Origin: Pseudomonas sp. MYb60
Lineage (GTDB): Bacteria; Pseudomonadota; Gammaproteobacteria; Pseudomonadales; Pseudomonadaceae
Assembly: GCF_002979555.1 (NCBI RefSeq)
Contig: NZ_PCOZ01000004.1
Location: 248,001 to 312,000 of the forward strand
Direction: 5' to 3'
DNA length: 64,000 bases
In this document: in pieces, positions 33,557 through 45,000 of the stretch
Layout: each line of letters starts with the position of its first letter
Position numbering within the stretch: the first letter of the stretch is position 1
The notes under the pieces: generated by a model
Database searches by the model: none
What the model was told of the DNA's origin: nothing
What the model saw: the letters and a program-made list of their open reading frames with translations, nothing else
Program-made: the position numbers and the translations under genes

Positions 33557-36241
33557 ATGTCCCTGACGTCGCAGTTGACCAAACCCCTGGCCCCGTCGTG
33601 GGCCAATCGCTTCAAGGAGCAAAGCCTGGAGCGTGGGCGGCGGTACGCCCTGGAGAATCGGGTGCGCATCGTCGAGTCCGGCGACAGCACCATCGTCGCC
33701 AGTTGCGAAGGCTCAGGGGGCAATGTTTATCGACAAACCATCTCCCTGCGCGAGTCGGCCAAAGGCACGCTGATCCTGGTGGACAGCCGCTGTACCTGCC
33801 CGGTACACACCAACTGCAAACACATCGCGGCGGTGCTGCTCAAGGTCCAGGAAACCCTGGCCTACCCCGCCGCCGCCCAGGATGCCGAACTGCTGGAAAA
33901 ACTCCAGGCCGTGCTGGATAACCGTGTGGTACTGCCCCAGGTGGTAATGGAAGACGTGCTGCCCGTGCCGCGCCTGTGGCTGGCCAGCGTGGAATTCAGC
34001 GCCTTCGAGCCGCGCAACGGCAAGATGCAGCGCTACATCCAGCACCGTGCGGCGTTGTCGTTCAACTACTTGGACACCTATGTCAGCGGGCAGAAAAACG
34101 CCGATATCATCGTGCGCCAGGAAACCCAGAGCCTGCGCATCAAGCGTCACCCAGAGCGGGAGCAGCAGTATCGCGAGCAGTTGCGCCTGCTGGGGTTCAA
34201 GATCGCCACGCGCCAGAGCAAGGCCTTGCCGGAAAGCGCCGGCGAACTGTTCGAGATGGTCAACGACAGTGCCTGGCTGACCTTCACCCTCAATGCCACG
34301 CCGACCTTGCGCAGCGAGGGCTGGGAGCTGCTGATAGACGACGATTTCGGTTTCGACCTGAGCGCCGTCGACGACTGGTACGCCACGGTCGATGAAGGCC
34401 CGGAGCGCGACTGGTTTGACCTGGAGCTGGGGATCATCGTCAACGGTGAGCGGCTGAGCCTGCTGCCGATCCTGCTGAACCTGATGCGCTCCCACACCGA
34501 AATCCTCAACCCGGAAAAGCTCGCACGGCGCCGTGATGACGAACTGATCCTGGTGAACATTCCCGGCTTGCCGAACGGCCATGGCCCGATACAGGTCGCC
34601 TTGCCCTACGGCCGATTGAAACCGGTGCTTGCCACCCTTGGGGAGTTTTACCTACAAGAGTCCGGCACCACCACGCTGCGCCTGGCCAAGGCCGATGCGA
34701 TTCGCTTGAACCCGCTGGAAGACCTGCCCCTGCAATGGGAGGGTGGCGAGAAGATCCGTCACTTCGCCCAGCGCCTGCGGGACATCAAGGACTTCAGTTG
34801 CGTGGCGCCTGAAGGCTTGAACGCAACGTTGCGCCCGTATCAGTTGGAAGGCCTGAGCTGGATGCAGTCATTGCGTCAGCTCGACGTTGGCGGGATTCTT
34901 GCGGATGACATGGGACTGGGCAAAACCTTGCAGACCCTGGCACATATTCTTACCGAGAAAGCCGCCGGACGCCTGGACCGCCCCTGCATGGTGGTGATGC
35001 CCACCAGCCTGATTCCCAATTGGCTGGATGAGGCAGCGCACTTTACCCCGCAGCTCAAGGTGGTGGCGCTGTACGGCGCCGGGCGCAAGAAACATTTCCC
35101 CCACTTGCAGGATTACGACCTGCTGCTGACCACCTACGCCCTGCTGCCCAAGGACATCGAACGGCTTGCCGCACAGCCCTTGCACGTGCTGATCCTGGAC
35201 GAAGCGCAGTACATCAAGAACCCCTCCAGCAAAGCCGCCCAGGCAGCCCGCGAGCTGAATGCCCGGCAGCGCCTGTGCCTGAGCGGCACCCCATTGGAAA
35301 ACCACTTGGGTGAGCTGTGGTCACTGTTCCATTTCCTGTTGCCGGGTTGGCTGGGGGACGTGAAGAGCTTCAACCGCGATTACCGTGTGCCTATCGAAAA
35401 ACGCGCCAGTGAGGTGCGATTGCAACACCTCAACGGTCGGATAAAACCCTTCCTGCTGCGCCGCACCAAGGAGCAAGTGGCCACCGAGCTGCCGCCCAAG
35501 ACCGAGATCGTCCATTGGGTCGACCTCAACGAAGCGCAGCGCGACGTGTACGAAACCATGCGCCTGGCCATGGACAAGAAAGTGCGCGACGAGATCACGC
35601 GCAAAGGCGTGGCGCGCAGCCAGATCATCATTCTGGAAGCGCTGCTCAAGCTGCGCCAGGTGTGCTGCGACTTGCGCCTGGTCAATGATGCCACCCTCCC
35701 CGCGCGGGGAAGCAGCTCGGGCAAGCTCGACAGCCTGATGGAAATGCTCGAAGCGCTGTTTGAGGAGGGTCGACGGATCCTGCTGTTTTCCCAATTCACC
35801 TCGATGCTCAGCCTGATCGAAATCGAACTGAAAAATCGCGGTATTTCCTACGCCTTGCTGACCGGCCAAACCCGGGACCGGCGCACGCCGGTGAAGGACT
35901 TCCAGAGCGGCAAGCTGCAGATTTTCCTGATCAGCCTGAAGGCCGGTGGCGTAGGCCTGAACCTGACCGAAGCCGACACAGTGATCCACTACGACCCGTG
36001 GTGGAACCCGGCTACGGAAAACCAGGCCACCGACCGCGCCTATCGCATCGGTCAGGAGAAGCCGGTGTTCGTCTACAAGATGATTGCCCGGGGCACGGTG
36101 GAGGAGAAAATCCAGCACCTGCAGAAGGAGAAATCCGACCTGGCGGCGGGTGTGCTCGATGGGCGTACCACCGGTGACTGGCAGCTGGGCAACGAGGATA
36201 TCGAAGCGCTGTTTGCGCCGTTGCCCAACAAACAAGTGTAG
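33557..36241 (+). CDS. SWIM zinc-finger SNF2-family ATPase, 894 aa
   Basis: The N-terminus holds a SWIM motif (RCTCPVHTNCKH, about 77-88: C-x-C...C-x-H), a DNA- or protein-binding module. The C-terminal half is a SNF2 motor: LADDMGLGKTLQTLAHIL (Walker A), LILDEAQYIKN (DEAQ box), SGTPLENHLGELWSL, LLFSQFTSML, and the helicase end motif DRAYRIGQEKPVFVYKMIARGTVEEKI. SNF2 ATPases translocate on double-stranded DNA; bacterial relatives such as RapA act on RNA polymerase, but this SWIM group has no settled role. It follows csiV by 9 bases and so probably shares the mfd operon. Confidence 0.9.
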   Translation: MSLTSQLTKPLAPSWANRFKEQSLERGRRYALENRVRIVESGDSTIVASCEGSGGNVYRQTISLRESAKGTLILVDSRCTCPVHTNCKHIAAVLLKVQETLAYPAAAQDAELLEKLQAVLDNRVVLPQVVMEDVLPVPRLWLASVEFSAFEPRNGKMQRYIQHRAALSFNYLDTYVSGQKNADIIVRQETQSLRIKRHPEREQQYREQLRLLGFKIATRQSKALPESAGELFEMVNDSAWLTFTLNATPTLRSEGWELLIDDDFGFDLSAVDDWYATVDEGPERDWFDLELGIIVNGERLSLLPILLNLMRSHTEILNPEKLARRRDDELILVNIPGLPNGHGPIQVALPYGRLKPVLATLGEFYLQESGTTTLRLAKADAIRLNPLEDLPLQWEGGEKIRHFAQRLRDIKDFSCVAPEGLNATLRPYQLEGLSWMQSLRQLDVGGILADDMGLGKTLQTLAHILTEKAAGRLDRPCMVVMPTSLIPNWLDEAAHFTPQLKVVALYGAGRKKHFPHLQDYDLLLTTYALLPKDIERLAAQPLHVLILDEAQYIKNPSSKAAQAARELNARQRLCLSGTPLENHLGELWSLFHFLLPGWLGDVKSFNRDYRVPIEKRASEVRLQHLNGRIKPFLLRRTKEQVATELPPKTEIVHWVDLNEAQRDVYETMRLAMDKKVRDEITRKGVARSQIIILEALLKLRQVCCDLRLVNDATLPARGSSSGKLDSLMEMLEALFEEGRRILLFSQFTSMLSLIEIELKNRGISYALLTGQTRDRRTPVKDFQSGKLQIFLISLKAGGVGLNLTEADTVIHYDPWWNPATENQATDRAYRIGQEKPVFVYKMIARGTVEEKIQHLQKEKSDLAAGVLDGRTTGDWQLGNEDIEALFAPLPNKQV

Positions 36242-36276
36242 GAGCTGGCTAGCCTGCGATGGCCGCGACTGGGTCT

Positions 36277-37287
36277 TCAGCCAATCAACTGAGCATCCCG
36301 CAACGCAGTCAGCGCCGCCAACCACCGCGGGTCTTGCTTGTAATCCGTCGACGCAATCGCCTGGCCGCGCATGCGTGCGATTCGAGCCGATGGCGTGACC
36401 TTCATACGCTGGGCGGCGGTCAACGCCAATTCGGCAGCCGCACGGTCGTTGCACACCAACCCCATGTCGCAACCCGCCGTCAGCGCCGCTTCAATCCGGC
36501 TGGCCGCATCGCCGACCACATGGGCACCGGCCATCGACAGATCATCGCTGAAAATCACCCCATCAAACTTCAACTCGCCACGCAGGATGTCCTGCAACCA
36601 GCGGCGCGAGAAACCAGCAGGCTGGGCATCCACTTGCGGATAGATCACGTGGGCCGGCATCACCGCCGCCAATTGCTGGCTCAGGCGTGCGAAAGGCACC
36701 AGGTCATGGGCGCGAATCTGTTCCAGGCTGCGTTCGTCATTGGGAATCGCGACGTGGGAATCCGCCTCAGCCCATCCGTGACCCGGGAAGTGCTTGCCGG
36801 TGGCCGCCATGCCGGCGCTGTTCATGCCACGGATAAATGCACCCGCCAATACAGCGGCGCGCTCGGGGTCGCCTTCGAAGGAACGGGTGCCGACCACGGC
36901 GCTGCGCTGGTAATCCAGGTCCAGCACCGGGGCGAAGCTCAGGTCGAGGCCCACTGCCAGCACTTCGGTGGCCATTATCCAGCCGCACTGCTCTGCCAAG
37001 TGTTCGGCGTTGGGGTTGTCGGCCAGCGCACGCATGGCCGGCAGGCGTACAAAGCCCTGACGCAGGCGCTGGACACGACCGCCCTCCTGGTCGACTGCCA
37101 GCAGCAAATCCGGGCGCACGGCACGAATCGCCGCGCTCAACTCCCGCACCTGACGCGGGTGTTCGATGTTGCGCGCAAAAATGATCAGGCCGCCCACTTC
37201 AGGCTGGCGCAACAGGTGGCGATCCTCGGCCGTCAGCCAGGTACCGGCAACGTCGACCATCAAAGAACCTTGCAGGGCAGCAGTCAT
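36277..37287 (-). CDS. nagZ: Beta-N-acetylglucosaminidase NagZ
   Basis: Cytoplasmic GH3 enzyme that removes GlcNAc from anhydromuropeptides during peptidoglycan recycling, which controls AmpC induction. QPEVGGLIIFARNIEHPRQV and LLAVDQEGGRVQRLRQGF are family signatures; GKHFPGHGWAEADSH carries the His/Asp general-acid loop unique to NagZ, and DGVIFSDDLSM the nucleophilic Asp. 336 residues as usual. Convergent with the SNF2 gene. Confidence 0.96.
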   Translation of the reverse strand: MTAALQGSLMVDVAGTWLTAEDRHLLRQPEVGGLIIFARNIEHPRQVRELSAAIRAVRPDLLLAVDQEGGRVQRLRQGFVRLPAMRALADNPNAEHLAEQCGWIMATEVLAVGLDLSFAPVLDLDYQRSAVVGTRSFEGDPERAAVLAGAFIRGMNSAGMAATGKHFPGHGWAEADSHVAIPNDERSLEQIRAHDLVPFARLSQQLAAVMPAHVIYPQVDAQPAGFSRRWLQDILRGELKFDGVIFSDDLSMAGAHVVGDAASRIEAALTAGCDMGLVCNDRAAAELALTAAQRMKVTPSARIARMRGQAIASTDYKQDPRWLAALTALRDAQLIG

Positions 37288-37432
37288 AAACCTTCCTTAA
37301 ATAACGCACACAACCCGTTGCTCTCAGCGGGCGCGGTGAGCGCGGCGAGTGCAACGGGTTGCGAGTAAATAGCTGAATTCGGCATGGGCGGCTAGCTTAG
37401 CGGATGCAAGCGGCCGCGCACACCCAGTGCGA

Positions 37433-38140
37433 TCAAACCTTGGCGACTGCCGGCGGGGTTTTGCTGCGGGGACGCAATTGAGCGGCAGCCATGGCAGGGT
37501 CGGTCACGCCGGACTCCGCGCGCATGCCGGCGGCCAGGAACGGCACCATCAGGCGCATCACTTGCTCGATGGACGTATTGACGCCGAAATCGGTCTCGGC
37601 AATGGCGCGCAAGGCCTTGATCCCGGACATGCTGAACGCAGCAGCACCGAGCATGAAATGCACACGCCAGAACAGCTCAATCGGGGGAATGCGCGGCGCG
37701 GCTTCGTTGACCAGCAGCATATAGCGGCGGAACACCTTGCCGTACATGTCTTCCAGGTAACGACGCAGGTGACCCTGGCTCTGGCTGAACGCCAGGCCCA
37801 GCAGGCGCATGAAGATCGACAGGTCGTTGCCACTGCGCGGCTGGACGACTAAGGCTTGCTCGACAAGGATTTCCAGCAGGTCTTCCAGGGTTGGCTTGTG
37901 ATCAGCCTTGGCCTGGCGGCGTTCGAGTTCGCGATCAAGACTCGCGCAGAACGGCCCCAGAAAGCGCGAGAACACGGCCTGGATCAAGGCTTTTTTCGAG
38001 CCGAAATGGTAATTCACTGCCGCGAGGTTGACCCCGGCCTTGCTGGTGATCAGCCGCAATGAAGTTTCAGCAAATCCTTTTTCCGCGAACAATTGCTCGG
38101 CAGCATCGAGAATGCGTTCAACGGTTTCCGACTGGGCCAT
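37433..38140 (-). CDS. psrA: TetR-family fatty-acid-responsive regulator PsrA
   Basis: AQSETVERILDAAEQLFAEKGFAETSLRLITSKAGVNLAAVNYHFGSKKALIQAVF is a TetR helix-turn-helix; the C-terminal ligand domain and location between nagZ and lexA identify PsrA. In Pseudomonas it is released from DNA by long-chain fatty acids, represses itself and fadBA-type genes, and activates rpoS. ATG 38140 is chosen; upstream MSGGVA is rejected. Two perfect PsrA boxes lie immediately upstream, and fadBA is also in this window. Confidence 0.93.
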   Translation of the reverse strand: MAQSETVERILDAAEQLFAEKGFAETSLRLITSKAGVNLAAVNYHFGSKKALIQAVFSRFLGPFCASLDRELERRQAKADHKPTLEDLLEILVEQALVVQPRSGNDLSIFMRLLGLAFSQSQGHLRRYLEDMYGKVFRRYMLLVNEAAPRIPPIELFWRVHFMLGAAAFSMSGIKALRAIAETDFGVNTSIEQVMRLMVPFLAAGMRAESGVTDPAMAAAQLRPRSKTPPAVAKV

Positions 38141-38155
38141 GGCTACTCCGCCTGA

Positions 38156-38182
38156 CAAACACTTGTTTGAAACATACGTTTC
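38156..38182. promoter_or_regulatory. Two abutting PsrA operators
   Basis: CAAAC-ACTT-GTTTG (38156-38169) and GAAAC-ATAC-GTTTC (38169-38182) both fit the PsrA consensus [G/C]AAAC-N2-4-GTTT[G/C] perfectly and share one base, with centres 13 bp apart. They end 16 bp upstream of the psrA start, placing bound PsrA over its own promoter. Confidence 0.85.
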
Positions 38183-38358
38183 AGGGTGTGTCTTGTCAAG
38201 CCTGGGGGTCCGCTTTCCGGCCGGGCAGTCATCTGATTCGTCGCTATTAAATCACATCCGCTTCTGTCTGTAGGCAGCGCTCTACAAGCCTTGTAGGACG
38301 AATGACGGACGACCGTCCAGCGGTGTGCATCAAAAGGATGATTGCCAAGTGCAGTTCA

Positions 38359-38393
38359 CTGTATATAATCCCAGTCACTGTATAAAAAGACAG
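38359..38393 (+). promoter_or_regulatory. Tandem LexA boxes of the lexA promoter
   Basis: CTGTATATAATCCCAG (38359-38374) and CTGTATAAAAAGACAG (38378-38393) both fit CTG-N10-CAG. Centres are 19 bp apart; the second ends 10 bp before the lexA ATG. TATAAT in the first box can serve as the -10 element. Confidence 0.92.
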
Positions 38394-38403
38394 AGCGATC
38401 AAC

Positions 38404-39012
38404 ATGCTAAAACTGACGCCACGCCAAGCTGAGATTCTGGCTTTTATCAAGCGCTGCCTCGATGACAACGGCTACCCGCCGACGCGAGCAGAGATTGCGC
38501 TGGAGCTGGGGTTCAAGTCCCCCAATGCCGCTGAAGAACACCTGAAGGCCCTCGCCCGCAAAGGCGCGATCGAAATGACCCCGGGCGCTTCGCGTGGGAT
38601 TCGCATCCCTGGCTTCGAGGCCAAGGCCGACGAATCGACCCTGCCGATCATCGGCCGCGTTGCTGCGGGTGCGCCGATCCTGGCGCAGCAGCACGTCGAG
38701 GAGTCCTGCAACATCAACCCGACCTTCTTCCATCCTCGCGCCGATTACCTGTTGCGGGTGCATGGCATGAGCATGAAGGACGTGGGCATCTTCGACGGAG
38801 ACCTGCTGGCGGTCCACACCACTCGCGAAGCCCGTAACGGCCAGATTGTCGTCGCCCGTATCGGCGATGAAGTCACCGTCAAACGCTTCAAGCGCGAAGG
38901 CAGCAAGGTCTGGCTACTGGCCGAGAACCCTGAGTTCGCCCCGATTGAAGTGAACCTGAAAGACCAGGACCTGGTGATCGAAGGCCTGAGCGTCGGCGTC
39001 ATTCGCCGCTAA
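38404..39012 (+). CDS. lexA: SOS repressor LexA
   Basis: [55 protein letters not shown] is the winged-helix DNA-binding domain. [16 protein letters not shown] holds the Ala-Gly self-cleavage site; [22 protein letters not shown] has the catalytic Ser and [15 protein letters not shown] the Lys. 202 residues as expected. Followed 10 bases later by sulA, forming the lexA-sulA operon typical of Pseudomonas. Confidence 0.97.
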   Translation: MLKLTPRQAEILAFIKRCLDDNGYPPTRAEIALELGFKSPNAAEEHLKALARKGAIEMTPGASRGIRIPGFEAKADESTLPIIGRVAAGAPILAQQHVEESCNINPTFFHPRADYLLRVHGMSMKDVGIFDGDLLAVHTTREARNGQIVVARIGDEVTVKRFKREGSKVWLLAENPEFAPIEVNLKDQDLVIEGLSVGVIRR

Positions 39013-39022
39013 AGGAGGCATC

Positions 39023-39496
39023 ATGCAGCTCGTGCACACCCCACAACACACGCAACTGTCGCTGTTCGAGGCCTTCATGGCCCAACCTCTAGCGCCCATC
39101 CTCAAGGAAACGGTCGAGGCGCCCTGGAGTGCCGAACCCGAGGTGTTCAGTGAATTGTCGTTGCGCGGTGCGGCCGGGAGCTGCCTGAGCCTGCTGGCGC
39201 CGATCCTGCGTGAACTCAGCGAAGAGCAGGATGCCCGCTGGTTGACGCTGATCGCCCCGCCGGCCAGCCTGACCCAGGCCTGGCTGCGGGATGCCGGCCT
39301 CAACCGCGAGCGCATCCTGCTGCTACAACCCCGCGGTGCGCAAAGTGCCCAGCAATTGACGTGCGAAGCCTTGCGTCTGGGTCGTAGTCATACGGTGGTG
39401 AGCTGGTTGAATCCGTTGAATGCGAGCGCCAAGCAGCAATTGATCAGCGCCGCACGTACCGGCGATGCTCAGAGTTTGAATATTCGATTGGGATGA
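39023..39496 (+). CDS. sulA: SOS-induced cell-division inhibitor SulA
   Basis: MQLVHTPQHTQLSLFEAFMAQPL begins a SulA-like protein with the RecA-like fold seen in SulA: DARWLTLIAPPASLTQAWLRDAGLNRERILLLQPRGAQSAQQLTCEALRLGRSHTVVSWL. SulA binds FtsZ monomers and halts septation during SOS. AAAGGAGG lies before the ATG. It is controlled by the tandem LexA boxes upstream of lexA. Confidence 0.92.
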   Translation: MQLVHTPQHTQLSLFEAFMAQPLAPILKETVEAPWSAEPEVFSELSLRGAAGSCLSLLAPILRELSEEQDARWLTLIAPPASLTQAWLRDAGLNRERILLLQPRGAQSAQQLTCEALRLGRSHTVVSWLNPLNASAKQQLISAARTGDAQSLNIRLG

Positions 39497-39505
39497 ACGG
39501 GCTTC

Positions 39506-39638
39506 TGTGGTGAGCGGGTTTGCCCCGCGACGGGTTGCGAAGCAGCCCCACAACCAGGCACCGTGGAATGCCTGATGTACCGCATCAATCTATGCAGGGG
39601 CGCTTCGCAGCCCAGCGCGAGCAAGCTTAGTCACCACA
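39506..39638. repeat. Diverged REP pair in inverted orientation
   Basis: A unit starting TGTGGTGAGCGGGTTTGCCC and one ending GCAAGCTTAGTCACCACA face each other about 90 bases apart after sulA, an arrangement typical of REPIN elements, with several mismatches between the arms. Confidence 0.6.
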
Positions 39639-39664
39639 AAAAGCTTGTGAGCCACAAAAAGACT

Positions 39665-39898
39665 TCAGTGAAGTACCCGCGGCCCATCTTCCTTCTCTGG
39701 CTCACCTTCCGCCAGACGACCTGCCATCTGCACACCGACGCTCAACATGGCTTTGGCTACTTCCACGTGTTGGCCTTGCAGAAACGCCTTGGCATCCTCG
39801 GAAAAATCCAAAGTCACCAGAGAACCCTCGTCCTCCGCTCGGCGCAGCTCGATTCGGCCGTCAGGCAATTCAACAATTTCCAGAAAGGACGTCGACAT
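39665..39898 (-). CDS. Conserved small protein downstream of sulA, 77 aa
   Basis: MSTSFLEIVELPDGRIELRRAEDEGSLVTLDFSEDAKAFLQGQHVEVAKAMLSVGVQMAGRLAEGE. A GGAGAA site 8 bases before this ATG supports the shorter start over 39940. Pseudomonas genomes have a matching small gene between sulA and topA. Beta-rich N-terminus, helical second half, acidic tail; function unknown. Confidence 0.8.
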   Translation of the reverse strand: MSTSFLEIVELPDGRIELRRAEDEGSLVTLDFSEDAKAFLQGQHVEVAKAMLSVGVQMAGRLAEGEPEKEDGPRVLH

Positions 39899-40018
39899 AA
39901 CAATCTGTTCTCCACGAAAGGCCGGGATTATATCAGTCATCCACCCGGCATCGCTGAGGATCTGAACAGGTTTCTTGACAGCTTGATGAATGGTCGCTGC
40001 CTAACGCCTACAGGATGA

Positions 40019-40540
40019 TCAACATTCGTTAAGGCCTTCACGAAAGCGCAGCGCCATCTTTTTCAGTTCCTGGCGCCAGCCTTCCAGCTCTTCCCGGCTC
40101 AACGGCTTGGGTTCTTCCTCTTCCACCGCAACTGCCACGATCAGCGGCTGGGTCACATCCCCCTTGGGCACATGGGGGATACGCGGTGGCTGGAACATAT
40201 CCGCATGGGCCTTGAGCAGGCGCGCAACCCAACTATCGGGGCTTTGAGCCATTTCAACCAGTTCGGCCAGTTCAGGAATTGCCATCGAATCCAGCACTTC
40301 GCGATTCATGATCATTTCTGCACGGGGCGAGCCGGCTTGGGGCAGGCGATAAAAGCCGGCTATTTCGTGGCACAGGCCCAGCAAGGCACCGTACAAGTGG
40401 AACAACGCCGCTTCACGCCCCGCCTGGACCAGAGCGATGGCGTTCATCTCCTTCCCGTCCTCGGCACGGCCAAGGGCTTCCAGAGACAAACCCGCGAAGT
40501 AAATTTTCTGGTTGGTACGGGTATAGAGTTCGTTGGCCAT
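40019..40540 (-). CDS. DUF6586 family protein, 173 aa
   Basis: MANELYTRTNQKIYFAGLSLEALGRAEDGKEMNAIALVQAGREAALFHLYGALLGLCHEIAGFYRLP: an all-helical N-terminal region of the DUF6586 type, followed by an acidic proline-containing linker and a terminal helix (SREELEGWRQELKKMALRFREGLNEC). Upstream of the previous small gene on the same strand with a 120-base gap. Function unknown. Confidence 0.8.
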   Translation of the reverse strand: MANELYTRTNQKIYFAGLSLEALGRAEDGKEMNAIALVQAGREAALFHLYGALLGLCHEIAGFYRLPQAGSPRAEMIMNREVLDSMAIPELAELVEMAQSPDSWVARLLKAHADMFQPPRIPHVPKGDVTQPLIVAVAVEEEEPKPLSREELEGWRQELKKMALRFREGLNEC

Positions 40541-40671
40541 GACGGCAATCTCCACAACGAATAAGCGTGATGCTGGCTGAACAGTGTCACGGATCAGCCG
40601 AGTTTACTGCAAGTGCAATAAACCGCTGCTCGTGCGGATCAACAGACGACTTTCAGAACCAGACAGATCCA

Positions 40672-40703
40672 AATGCGGGAGGGGGCAAGCCCCTCCGACA
40701 TTG
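40672..40703. repeat. REP hairpin
   Basis: AATGCGGGAGGGGGC, AA, GCCCCTCCGACATT: REP copy with two or three mismatches, between topA and the divergent DUF6586 gene. Confidence 0.85.
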
Positions 40704-40725
40704 GATCTTCAGCGCATTCGATGGA

Positions 40726-43347
40726 TCAAGCGCCCTGGCGCTTGTCCTCGACCTTCCACTTGCCGCCGTCGTAGAACGCCTTCCAGCCGGTAGGCTTGCC
40801 GTCCACTTCGGTCTGCACGTACTGCTCCTTGGTCTTGCGGCTGTAGCGGATCACGGCTGGACGACCATCCGGGTCCTTCTTCGGCGCTTCACACAGGAAG
40901 TGGTACTTCGGATCGATCTCATCCTTGTGCGGCACGATCTCCAGCACCAGCGGTGCACGGGTCTCGCGGTTTTTCGGGAACTGGCTGGCAGCCAGGAACA
41001 GCCCCGAAGCGCCATCACGCAGGATGTAGGTGTCGTTGACCTTCTCGCATTTGAGCTCAGGCATCTTCACCGGGTCCATCTTCGGCGGCGCCGCATCACC
41101 GCTTTTCAGCAGTTTGCGGGTGTTCTTGCAGGTCGGGTTGGTGCACCCGAAGAACTTGCCGAAACGGCCAGTCTTGAGCTGCATCTCGCTGCCACACTTG
41201 TCGCACTCCAGGCTCGGACCTTCGTAGCCCTTGATGCGGTAGGTGCCCTCTTCGATCTCATAGCCATTGCAATCCGGGTTGTTACCGCAGATGTGCAACT
41301 TGTGCTTCTCGTCCAGCAGGTAGGCGTCCATCGCCGTGCTGCAGATCGGGCAACGGTGCTTGCCACGCAGTACCAGCGACTCGGATTCACCCTCGTCATC
41401 GGCGGCGATTTCATCACCCGGCACCAGGTTGACGGTGGCCTTGCAGCGTTCTTTCGGCGGCAGGCTGTAGCCCGAGCAGCCGAGGAACACGCCGGTGGAC
41501 GCTGTACGAATCTGCATGGGGCGGCCGCAGGTCTGGCACGGGATGTCAGTCATCACCGGCTGGTTGGCGCGCATGCCGTTTTCCGGGCTTTCAGCAACTT
41601 CGAGTTTCTTTTTGAAGTCGCCGTAGAACTCGTCCAGCACGTTTTTCCAGTCGCGCTCGCCCTGGGCCACGTCATCGAGGTTCTCTTCCATGCCGGCGGT
41701 GAAGCCGTAGTCCATCAGGTTGGAGAAGCTCTCGGACAAGCGTTCGGTAACGATGTCGCCCATCTTTTCCGAATAGAAACGACGGTTGTGCAGCGCTACG
41801 TAGCCACGGTCCTGAATGGTGGAGATGATCGCCGCGTAGGTCGAAGGACGACCGATACCGCGTTTCTCCATCTCTTTCACCAGGCTGGCTTCCGAATAAC
41901 GCGCCGGCGGCTTGGTGAAGTGCTGGGACGGGTCGAGCTGGATCAGCTTGAGCGTGTCGCCCTGGGCCATGTCCGGCAGCACATCGTCATCACCTGGCTT
42001 GGCGATTTGCGGCATCACACGGGTGTAACCGTCGAACTTGAGGATACGGCCTTTGGCACGCAGCTCGAAATCCGAGGCCGCCACGGTGACCGTGGTGGAC
42101 AGGTATTGCGCCGGCAGCATCTGGCAGGCCAGGAACTGGCGCCAGATCAGCTCGTAGAGGCGCTCAGCGTCGCGTTCCATGCCACTCAGCTTGGCCGGCG
42201 TGGTGTTGGCGTCGGAAGGACGAATCGCTTCGTGAGCTTCCTGAGCGCCTTCCTTGCTGCTGTAGACGTTCGGTTTCTCCGGCAGGTATTTGCTGCCGAA
42301 TTCGCCTTCAATATAAGTACGCGCCATCGCCACCGCGTCTTGCGACAGGTTGGTGGAGTCAGTACGCATGTACGTGATGTAGCCCGCTTCGTACAAACGC
42401 TGGGCCATCATCATGGTTTTCTTCACACCGAAGCCCAGGCGGTTACTCGCGGCCTGCTGCAGGGTGGACGTGATGAACGGTGCCGACGGCTTGCTGCTGG
42501 TGGGCTTGTCTTCACGCTTGACGATGCTGTAGCTGGACGCCTTGAGCTTTTCCAGCGCGGCCATAGCCTGAGCTTCGTTCAGCGGCTTGAAGGCTTCGCC
42601 CTTCTCGCGGGCCACTTCAAAGCGAACGTTGGCGCCCTTGGCAGTGCCCAGGTCGGCGTGGACTTCCCAGTACTCTTCAGGGATGAACGCACGGATCTCG
42701 CGCTCACGCTCCACCACCAGTTTTACCGCAACCGATTGCACACGGCCGGCGGACAAGCCACGGGCGATCTTGGCCCACAGCAGCGGCGAGACCATGTAGC
42801 CAACGACGCGATCGAGGAAACGACGGGCCTGCTGGGCGTTGACACGGTCGATATCCAGCTCGCCCGGCTTGGAGAAAGCTTCCTGGATGGCTTTCTTGGT
42901 GATTTCGTTGAACACCACACGCTTGTAGCGGCTGTCATCACCGCCGATGGCTTCCCGCAGGTGCCAGGCAATGGCTTCCCCTTCGCGGTCCAAGTCCGTT
43001 GCGAGATAGATGGTGTCGGCATCCTTGGCGAGCCGGCGCAGCTCTTCGATAACCTTTTCCTTGCCAGGAAGGATCTCGTACTTGGCCTTCCAGCCATGAT
43101 CCGGGTCCACACCCATGCGCGAGACCAGCTGCTTGCGCGCTTTCTCCTTAGGGGTGAGCACCGGGCCTTCGCCCGCAGCCGCCTTGCCGCGCTTGGCGGC
43201 AGGCTCCTTGCTGGCGCTAGCCGAACCGCTGGTGGGCAGGTCTCGGATATGGCCGATACTCGACTTCACCACGTACTCGTTGCCCAAGTACTTGTTGATG
43301 GTCTTGGCCTTAGCCGGGGATTCCACAATGACCAGCGATTTGCCCAT
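40726..43347 (-). CDS. topA: DNA topoisomerase I
   Basis: Type IA topoisomerase relaxing negative supercoils. [27 protein letters not shown] opens the Toprim domain and [15 protein letters not shown] holds its Asp residues; [15 protein letters not shown] contains the active-site Tyr. Three C-terminal zinc-ribbon repeats ([29 protein letters not shown]) are followed by lysine-rich tails ([11 protein letters not shown]). A Lys/Ala-rich insert near residue 40-60 is typical of Pseudomonas. 873 residues. The start follows from the conserved [11 protein letters not shown]. Confidence 0.97.
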   Translation of the reverse strand: MGKSLVIVESPAKAKTINKYLGNEYVVKSSIGHIRDLPTSGSASASKEPAAKRGKAAAGEGPVLTPKEKARKQLVSRMGVDPDHGWKAKYEILPGKEKVIEELRRLAKDADTIYLATDLDREGEAIAWHLREAIGGDDSRYKRVVFNEITKKAIQEAFSKPGELDIDRVNAQQARRFLDRVVGYMVSPLLWAKIARGLSAGRVQSVAVKLVVEREREIRAFIPEEYWEVHADLGTAKGANVRFEVAREKGEAFKPLNEAQAMAALEKLKASSYSIVKREDKPTSSKPSAPFITSTLQQAASNRLGFGVKKTMMMAQRLYEAGYITYMRTDSTNLSQDAVAMARTYIEGEFGSKYLPEKPNVYSSKEGAQEAHEAIRPSDANTTPAKLSGMERDAERLYELIWRQFLACQMLPAQYLSTTVTVAASDFELRAKGRILKFDGYTRVMPQIAKPGDDDVLPDMAQGDTLKLIQLDPSQHFTKPPARYSEASLVKEMEKRGIGRPSTYAAIISTIQDRGYVALHNRRFYSEKMGDIVTERLSESFSNLMDYGFTAGMEENLDDVAQGERDWKNVLDEFYGDFKKKLEVAESPENGMRANQPVMTDIPCQTCGRPMQIRTASTGVFLGCSGYSLPPKERCKATVNLVPGDEIAADDEGESESLVLRGKHRCPICSTAMDAYLLDEKHKLHICGNNPDCNGYEIEEGTYRIKGYEGPSLECDKCGSEMQLKTGRFGKFFGCTNPTCKNTRKLLKSGDAAPPKMDPVKMPELKCEKVNDTYILRDGASGLFLAASQFPKNRETRAPLVLEIVPHKDEIDPKYHFLCEAPKKDPDGRPAVIRYSRKTKEQYVQTEVDGKPTGWKAFYDGGKWKVEDKRQGA

Positions 43348-43461
43348 GGATCGGAAAATTCCTGAATTCGAGAAGAGAAAGGCAGTTGGCGCCTGTCGCG
43401 GCAACGCTATATATAGTGGCAACAAGGTGAGGTCAAGCGCAGCATTCTGCGCGACCTGCCG

Positions 43462-43698
43462 TTATTGCCCGGAAAAAAGACTGGGTTCGGTCTGGACCAA
43501 AGCAAAGCGCGGGACTTGCTCGCCGTCAACCTCGACGGTCTCCACGAACATGCTCAAGGGACGCACCCAAAAGCCGTAATCGCCATACAGTGCTTGGTAG
43601 AACACCACTTGTTCTTCGGTCTCGGAATGCCGCGCCACACTGAAAACACGGTACTGCGGACCTTTATAATGTTGATAGAGCCCTGGTTCCACTTGCAT
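43462..43698 (-). CDS. DUF1653 protein, 78 aa
   Basis: MQVEPGLYQHYKGPQYRVFSVARHSETEEQVVFYQALYGDYGFWVRPLSMFVETVEVDGEQVPRF is the full DUF1653 signature, a small all-beta domain with YKG, VVYQALYG-like and WVRP motifs. It lies 114 bases before topA on the same strand. Function unknown. Confidence 0.88.
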   Translation of the reverse strand: MQVEPGLYQHYKGPQYRVFSVARHSETEEQVVFYQALYGDYGFWVRPLSMFVETVEVDGEQVPRFALVQTEPSLFSGQ

Positions 43699-43795
43699 GC
43701 TCTGGGCCTCCTGGAAAATTTGTTAAAAAAAAATTACGAAACCGCCAAAAAACAAAAACCGGGGCACTGGGCCCCGGCTTCCGTCAACCCAACGC

Positions 43796-44983
<1,188 letters not shown>

Positions 44984-45000
44984 TCAAGTGTCTGGGGCGC

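Noticed and set aside
40567..43365. 932-codon plus-strand frame opposite topA
   Set aside because: Antisense shadow of topA, whose zinc ribbons and active-site Tyr are clear.
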